Below, piece by piece: positions 58,494-64,000 of a stretch of 64,000 nt of DNA; the stretch's first letter is position 1, and each line of letters starts with the position of its first letter. The notes below the pieces were generated by a model. That model had not been told where the DNA came from and ran no database searches. It saw only the letters and a program-made list of their open reading frames with translations. The translations under genes were made by a program, and so were the position numbers. Origin of the DNA: Lobosporangium transversale (taxonomy: Eukaryota > Mortierellomycota > Mortierellomycetes > Mortierellales > Mortierellaceae); the NCBI RefSeq assembly GCF_002105155.1, contig NW_019028996.1:480001-544000 (forward strand), written 5' to 3'.

Positions 58494-58987
58494 TTAATTA
58501 TCAACCATTCTAAACACCAAGGCACACCCATCATCTGAACCAGTGACACAAGTCAAGCCATCATTTGTCATTGCAAAGCATAGGACTGTATCCTGATGAC
58601 CTAGCCAGAGCTTGACATTTTGACCTGTTCTTGCATCCCAAACTTGAACGGAGCGATCTGCGGAACACGAGGTGATCAAGGGTTGGTTCTTATGCCATTG
58701 TAGTTTGATGACAGGTCCCTTATGTTCACACGTGGTGCGAAGCTGCATAGTCTGAACATCCCAAATGTTCAGTCGTCCGTCCAAAGATCCTGTAGCTGCC
58801 AAATTCATGTGATCCGAAAATCCAACTGTTTCTATTGCGTCCGTGTGATTTTCGAATGATCCTAGGATCTTTTTTTTTTTTTTTTTTTTTTATATATTAT
58901 ATTAATAAGGAAAAAAATAAAAAAATAAAAAAATTCGATAAAGGTTAAAACATTGCAATCCGATTTGATTCTGCCATACTACAGGCG

Positions 58988-59018
<31 letters not shown>

Positions 59019-60485
59019 ATTGTTTATAACTTACGGTTCCGCTGTGAAGGTTGATAAGTTTCGCAGTTCCATCTGCAGATCCAGTCATGGCAAGGGAGCT
59101 GTCTTTGCTGATGGCCAAGCAGGTGATGACATCACTATGAAAACGTGCGTCCTCTGAGGTGATACGATGGATCGCTGTGGCAGTCTTGGGATCCCAGACA
59201 ATCAACGAAGCATCCTCTGAGACTGTGACGATCCTCTTGCCATCGGGGGTAAACATGCCGCTGGTGACAGGGCCTGAGTGACCATTGAAAACGTTCATAA
59301 ATGAACCCGAAGGTACAGCCCACATCCAGACCGATGAATCAGTTGCTCCTGCCAGGATGATATTGCCCTTGGGATGCCAGTTAATCCACTATGAAGTGAT
59401 AGAATAAAAGAGGGCGGAGGGAGGGAGGGAAGGGGTTAATATTGATCGGAAAAGGTTATGTTTTCATAATAATAAAGCGCGTTTATCATTCGAGCAGATA
59501 CATACCACAACCTCATCAGGTCCTTCAAGTTCGCAAACAAACTCGCCTGTCTCACTTTTCCAGACACGGACTTTACCATCCATGGATCCACTGGCGACAT
59601 AAGTACCATCGACACTGAAGCCAACCTGTGTGACCGAGTCGGTGTGACCTCCAAACTCGTACAGTTGTTCTCCATCATATAATCTCCACAGATAACTCTT
59701 GTCATCTCCACCACCACTGACAGCAATGTTTTGATGGATAGGATGTAATGCGACATCATATACTGGCTCTGTTGATTTCATAAATATAAAATAGAAGAGA
59801 AGGGTAGCTGGTCAGATAAAGTGTGATGTACATGTACAAATAATATGCCCATAGTCATTGACAAGGCATAGATACTCTTAGGACTCTTACTATTACCATG
59901 CATTGGAAAAACAAAGAGTGCTTACCTTTGTGGGTAAAGAATCCTTGAACAGAGTCATCATGTAGTTCGACCATTTCATCGTCCACAAGGTTACCCTCTT
60001 CATCATATTGTTGGGCACTCTCTGCATTTTCATCCTCGTCCTCATCCATCATATTTCCTATAATAAAATGGTATAAAAAAAAGGGAAAAAAGGCAATGCA
60101 TATTCAGTACAACAATTGATGTTAGTTCAGCACTTTGTTACTCTTAATATTAATGTTTTATTATATTACCTTCACCATCCTCCAGAATTTGGACTTCGTC
60201 AACCTCATCGGGGTCCAAGAATTCCTCATGATCACTGTCATGTTGTGTTGGTTCCTGCTAAAAGAGTGTACAATGTACAATGTGCAATGAACACCGAGAA
60301 GAAAAATAAATAAGTAAATAAATAAATAAATAAATAAAATAAAATAAAATAAAATGAAAAGAGATAAGATTCTGTTTGTTTGTCGTTTGCTTGAATATGT
60401 TTTTTCTTGCAAGTAATGTCATTAATAGTATTGTCTATCACTGATACGATGAAGTGGGGAGAGGGTAACGTACTGCGCTAGACAT
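58494..60485 (-). CDS. WD40 protein, AAMP/Sqt1 family
   Basis: Six exons (60485-60474, 60257-60170, 60057-59926, 59768-59506, 59388-59035, 58868-58494) give 407 aa. The first coding exon has only four codons (MSSA). The acidic N-terminus (about 5-70, HDSDHEEFLDPDEVDEVQ) is followed by about seven to eight WD repeats, starting FFTHKEPVYDVALHP and including GGDDKSYLWRLYDGE, GSMDGKVRVWKSETGE, EDASLIVWDPK and GSADGTAKLINLHSG. The order and the D/E-rich head match yeast Sqt1, a dedicated chaperone for ribosomal protein uL16 (Rpl10), and animal AAMP. Ribosome biogenesis in the cytosol is the likely role. The acceptor of intron 5 is A21 followed by AG. Complete. Confidence 0.9.
60305..60355. repeat. 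(AAAT)n / (AAAAT)n microsatellite
   Basis: Tetramer and pentamer A/T repeats in the first intron of the AAMP/Sqt1 gene. Confidence 0.85.
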
Positions 60486-60892
60486 GGGTATGTGTATGTG
60501 TTTATGCGGTATATGGGTTAATGAAATAAGAGGGAAGAGAAAGTGGTGAGGAGTGTGTTTCTATTGCTTTTTTTTTTTTTTTTTTTTATTTGTTTGCACA
60601 AGATTTTCACCGTCACTGGTATTATTAATGCGATGAACCGCAGCTAAATCAATCACATTTCGTGCTCCACAATTTCGACAAAAGCAAAGAAACAGATCGA
60701 AAGACAAAGACTTTTTTTTTTTCCTTCTTTTTCTTCTTCTACTTTTATTATTGCCAATGCACCATATGTACCAGTGATAGCGTAAGGCTGAAAGAAGGCC
60801 GTAAATAAGGATGCTGACCAATATCAACATATTATCACATGTAGTAAAAGGATAAGGATCTTCCTTGTTCTAGCTTCCACTTGATTGGAACC
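60486..60892. other. Intergenic, promoter of the WD40 gene
   Basis: A 407-bp gap between the BRF1 stop and the WD40 start, both on the minus strand, with T tracts at about 60570-60587 and 60712-60721. No gene is seen. Confidence 0.6.
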
Positions 60893-61571
60893 TTAGTCCC
60901 ATTCGTCATACCCACCATAGTCATCGTCTTCCTCCACTTGAGTATAGCCAAACTGGGCAGTCCATGATTGTGCCGGAGCATCTTCAACATCAACATCGTC
61001 TTCATCTTCAGCAATTTCCTCTCCTGCCCCAGTCTCGGATGTTGCCTCTGCTTCGCGTTCTGCTCTTGATCTTGACTTTGGTGGTTGAATAATCTCGTCC
61101 TCATCTTCATCCATCACCTCAGAGTTCCCTCGTTGAATCGATGATGGGCCTCCAAGAGTACGCTGTGTTGATTGTTCGCGCGACGCTGTCCTGCTGCTTG
61201 TAGGTGTCACCGAAAACTTGTTGACAGATCCACCTTTGCTCTTGATCATTCGACTGACTGACGACAAGCGTCCAGGACGAGCAGATCCTTCGCGACTAGG
61301 CGGGACAGATGATTGACGTGATCGAGAGGTTGGTGTCTTGACAAAGCCTGGTTCTTCAAAGACTGACTTGACTGGCACAGGCGATCCAAAGTCGATTTGC
61401 ACGGGTTTGGTATCGAACAGATCATCCATAGTTTCTAATGCTGAATAGTTGATCTTTTTTGATTTCACACGAGGTAGTTTTGGCTGAAGGATGTTCTTAC
61501 CAGCTTCTGCTGCCGATGACGGTGGGCCTAAATTATTACGCTTAGTTTTCTTACGCTAGATACCATTCCAT

Positions 61572-61616
<45 letters not shown>

Positions 61617-63770
61617 AAAAAAAAGAAGAGTAGGGATTAGATTGCGAAATGAATCTAGACAATTAATAAAAAGATGATTTCAAGCCCACTTTTTCACTTA
61701 CTCCCTTTTTGTTGTGGTAGATGCCCATCTTCTTCTCTATTTCAATACGTGAGCGTTTGGCCTCCTGTTCTTGAAGATATTCTTTATTAAACTCCATCCA
61801 AACCTGTGTTTTGATCTTGACTTCCTCCTCGTTCAAAATAATGCTCTCAATCTCTTCATCATCCACATCATCCAGTTCCTCAAACGGGATTAATTTACGT
61901 GCCTCGTCCTCAGCTTGAAACGTTTTTCCAAAAAAAAAATAAAAATAAAAATAAAAAAAATAAATAAATAATAAATAGCCATCGTTAGTAAATATGCTTT
62001 AGATATAGAGAAATATATCGACATGGAAAAGGAGGATAACAATATGTTACGGTACCATCTAAACGTGCCTCCTCCTCACGGATTAGCGGATTCTTCATTG
62101 CAGCACTTAGTTCTTCCTCAACTTCTTCTTCAAGTACTTCATCCTCCTCTTCATCTTCGGCTTGTTCGTCTATCTCTTCTTCTCCCTCCTCTGCTTCTCC
62201 TTCTTCATCCCCATTCTGGTCCTCAGTTTCGATTCCCTCTCCTTCCTCATCTCTGCTTCGCATTCTTTTCTTATTAACGCGATTGCTATCGGTTACTACA
62301 TTATGGTCCGGATTATTATGACCGACTGTTGTTTCTGTTTCAATATGTCCAGGCTCTGTCTTATCATCGTCTTCTCTGACCTGTTGCAGGTCGACTTTTC
62401 GAGCCCTCTCGCCTCGTCGCACTATCTCCTGGTTCACCTCATCCTGTTCCTCCTCATCATCTCCAAATTCCCAATGAAGTCGCTTCCTTGATTTTGTGAA
62501 TGAAGGAGGGTCGGCTGCATCTTCCAGCCATAGTTCCCTGAAATCTGAAACTGTAAGTTGACCTGAAGGTGTTGCTGCAAACTCATCCAACCTAGTAAGA
62601 TAAAAAAAAAAAAAAAAAAAAAAAAAAAAGATTACTATCAGTAGAACAATAATAATAATAATAAATAAATAAATTAAAATAGAAATAATAACAACAATAG
62701 CCTTCAACTCTTACCGTTTTCTCAATGTGCTTTCTCCAATTTTGACGACTTGAATGATCTCCTTCTCTGATCGTCTGTAGTGGTGCATGCGAGCAGCGAT
62801 CAAAAGACAGGCGCCACAGATACCAGCTGGGCGACGACCTGATCGAATCCAATCCCGATCCATACGTGAGACTAGGCGAAGTGCATCGTTTGCGATCCGT
62901 TGAGTATCTTCACCAAAGTCCAGCATTGTTGCAAAGCGTGAAATATAGAGTGAGGGGTCGACTAGTGGTAAGACAATATGCAGCTGCTTTGTGAGATGAA
63001 GAAATGTAACACCCAGCTTGAAAACATTTAACTGTCGGGCAAGTAAAAAAAAAAAAAAAAAAAAAAAGAATTGGGCATACAAATATGATTAATTTGATAA
63101 TATCATGTAGACTCCAAATTATAAGCGGTTCAAATTAAATCTTTACCTGGAGTAGTTCTGAAAAGTCAATAAGCATATGGGTTGTTCGTTCTATCCTGCA
63201 GACAATGTAAAGACAACAAGCAACAACATGCTCACTCCTGCGTCCTTGAATAAAGTTATTAGTGATGGCGAGGTTGAAATAACGTTGTGCGGATTCTGCA
63301 TGGTGTTCGTTCAGTTTGAGTGCAACTGCCATGGCTGTGATACGTCTTCTAGCTGCATCCAATGTCTTTTCTCTTGACTCCTGACTGGTTTGTCTTCTTC
63401 CTGGCCCGAGTGTTCTTGCTCCAGCTATACAAATGTATTATATACAGTTTTTTTATATTTGTTTTTGTTGTTATCATTTGCAAGTTCACAACGGAGAGAA
63501 ATGGAGACATATCGAGAATCAAGAATAAAGTTGACAATAGTATTTTTCTTTTTTTTTTTTTCTATTTCTTTCCTTACCTTTGCCTTCTCCGACAAATGTT
63601 CCTACAACGGATGCTGCTCCACCACTGCCTTCATTAAATGAGATCTCTGCAATAATAGTGTTTTCTTCCAAGACCTAATGCATACGTATTATTATTATTT
63701 TTTTTCATTTTTTTTTTAGTTAGTTCAGTCTTGATCCGTTAATTGTAGCTTTTTAAATATAGAGAAAAAG

Positions 63771-63801
<31 letters not shown>

Positions 63802-63899
63802 TCTGGATAAGGACTTACAGCACCACAGTTTGTGCACGTGGCATTTCCCTGACCAGCATCATATTCGATGTTATTTCCACCACAATGGGGACAAGCCAT
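60893..63899 (-). CDS. BRF1: TFIIIB subunit BRF1
   Basis: Seven exons (63899-63819, 63674-63578, 63424-63147, 63031-62715, 62591-62056, 61913-61702, 61555-60893) give 727 aa. The zinc ribbon (residues 3-25) has CPHC and CTNC. Two cyclin folds follow (about 65-260: ITAMAVALKLNEHHAESA, RRPAGICGACLLIAARMHH). A highly acidic linker then leads to the BRF1 homology block (about 436-540: DDEEIESIILNEEEVKIKTQ, KKINYSALETM), which anchors TBP and BDP1. The C-terminus is acidic and Ser-rich. BRF1 recruits RNA polymerase III to tRNA and 5S genes. RPC1 and a tRNA gene lie in the same window. No element is missing. Confidence 0.95.
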
Positions 63900-64000
63900 G
63901 GTTGATATGATAATATGGATATTATGAAGTGATAAATGTTTCTAATAAACCTTCGATCAACAGAGGTCTTTCTTTTAAGAACTTGGGTTTGTTCAAAGAG
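63900..64000. other. BRF1 upstream region, window edge
   Basis: The last 101 bp are the 5' flank of BRF1; no feature seen. Confidence 0.5.

Overview
The window looks like nuclear DNA of an early-diverging filamentous fungus (Mucoromycota, probably Mucorales or a close relative). The reasons are intron-dense genes with short GT-AG introns, very many A/T homopolymer tracts (one is T36), a degenerate LINE cluster, an animal-like gene set (FAM72, RCC2-like, sphingomyelin-synthase-like, BAG proteins, AAMP/Sqt1), and an unknown nuclease-like family that I recall as expanded in Mucoromycota. The taxon is an inference. I built the gene models by hand by joining exons at splice sites with matching phase.

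Layout: 1-1894, no gene. 1895-3118 (-), BAG-domain protein A with a heat-shock element upstream. 3577-4845 (-), sphingomyelin-synthase-like membrane protein. 4846-8767, no supported gene. 8768-13114 (+), SPX-EXS phosphate exporter (9 exons). 13756-15768 (+), BAG-domain protein B, with a heat-shock element and a TATA box. 16623-17451 (-), COX12. 17452-21784, repeat-rich: a truncated copy of the nuclease-like gene, three 167-bp tandem repeats, a long inverted repeat and a small frameshifted gene. 21785-24052 (-), the intact nuclease-like gene. 24777-25571 (-), a Cys-rich GPI-type surface protein. 25841-31039 (-), RPC1. 31230-33578 (-), an unknown basic protein. 33891-36773 (-), MUS81. 36898-36991 (-), an intron-containing tRNA-Ile(UAU). 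37085-40246, a LINE graveyard with two nested insertions that have perfect target-site duplications. 40356-42851 (-), a FAM72-domain protein. 45135-50332 (+), a LIM-RhoGAP. 51770-53289 (-), PDX1. 54806-58041 (+), an RCC2-like/PHD fusion. 58494-60485 (-), an AAMP/Sqt1 WD40 protein. 60893-63899 (-), BRF1.

Most genes are housekeeping: RNA polymerase III transcription (RPC1, BRF1, a tRNA target), respiration (COX12), vitamin B6 (PDX1), DNA repair (MUS81), ribosome biogenesis (AAMP/Sqt1), Rho signalling, phosphate and lipid handling, and Hsp70 co-chaperones. The accessory material lies in two islands, 17.5-24.4 kb and 37.0-40.3 kb. The most unusual items are the nuclease-like family with its intron-retaining partial duplicate, the nested LINE tails beside a tRNA gene, the RCC2-PHD fusion, the FAM72 protein, the Cys-rich tandem repeats, and introns that are either GC-AG or end in poly(A)-AG.
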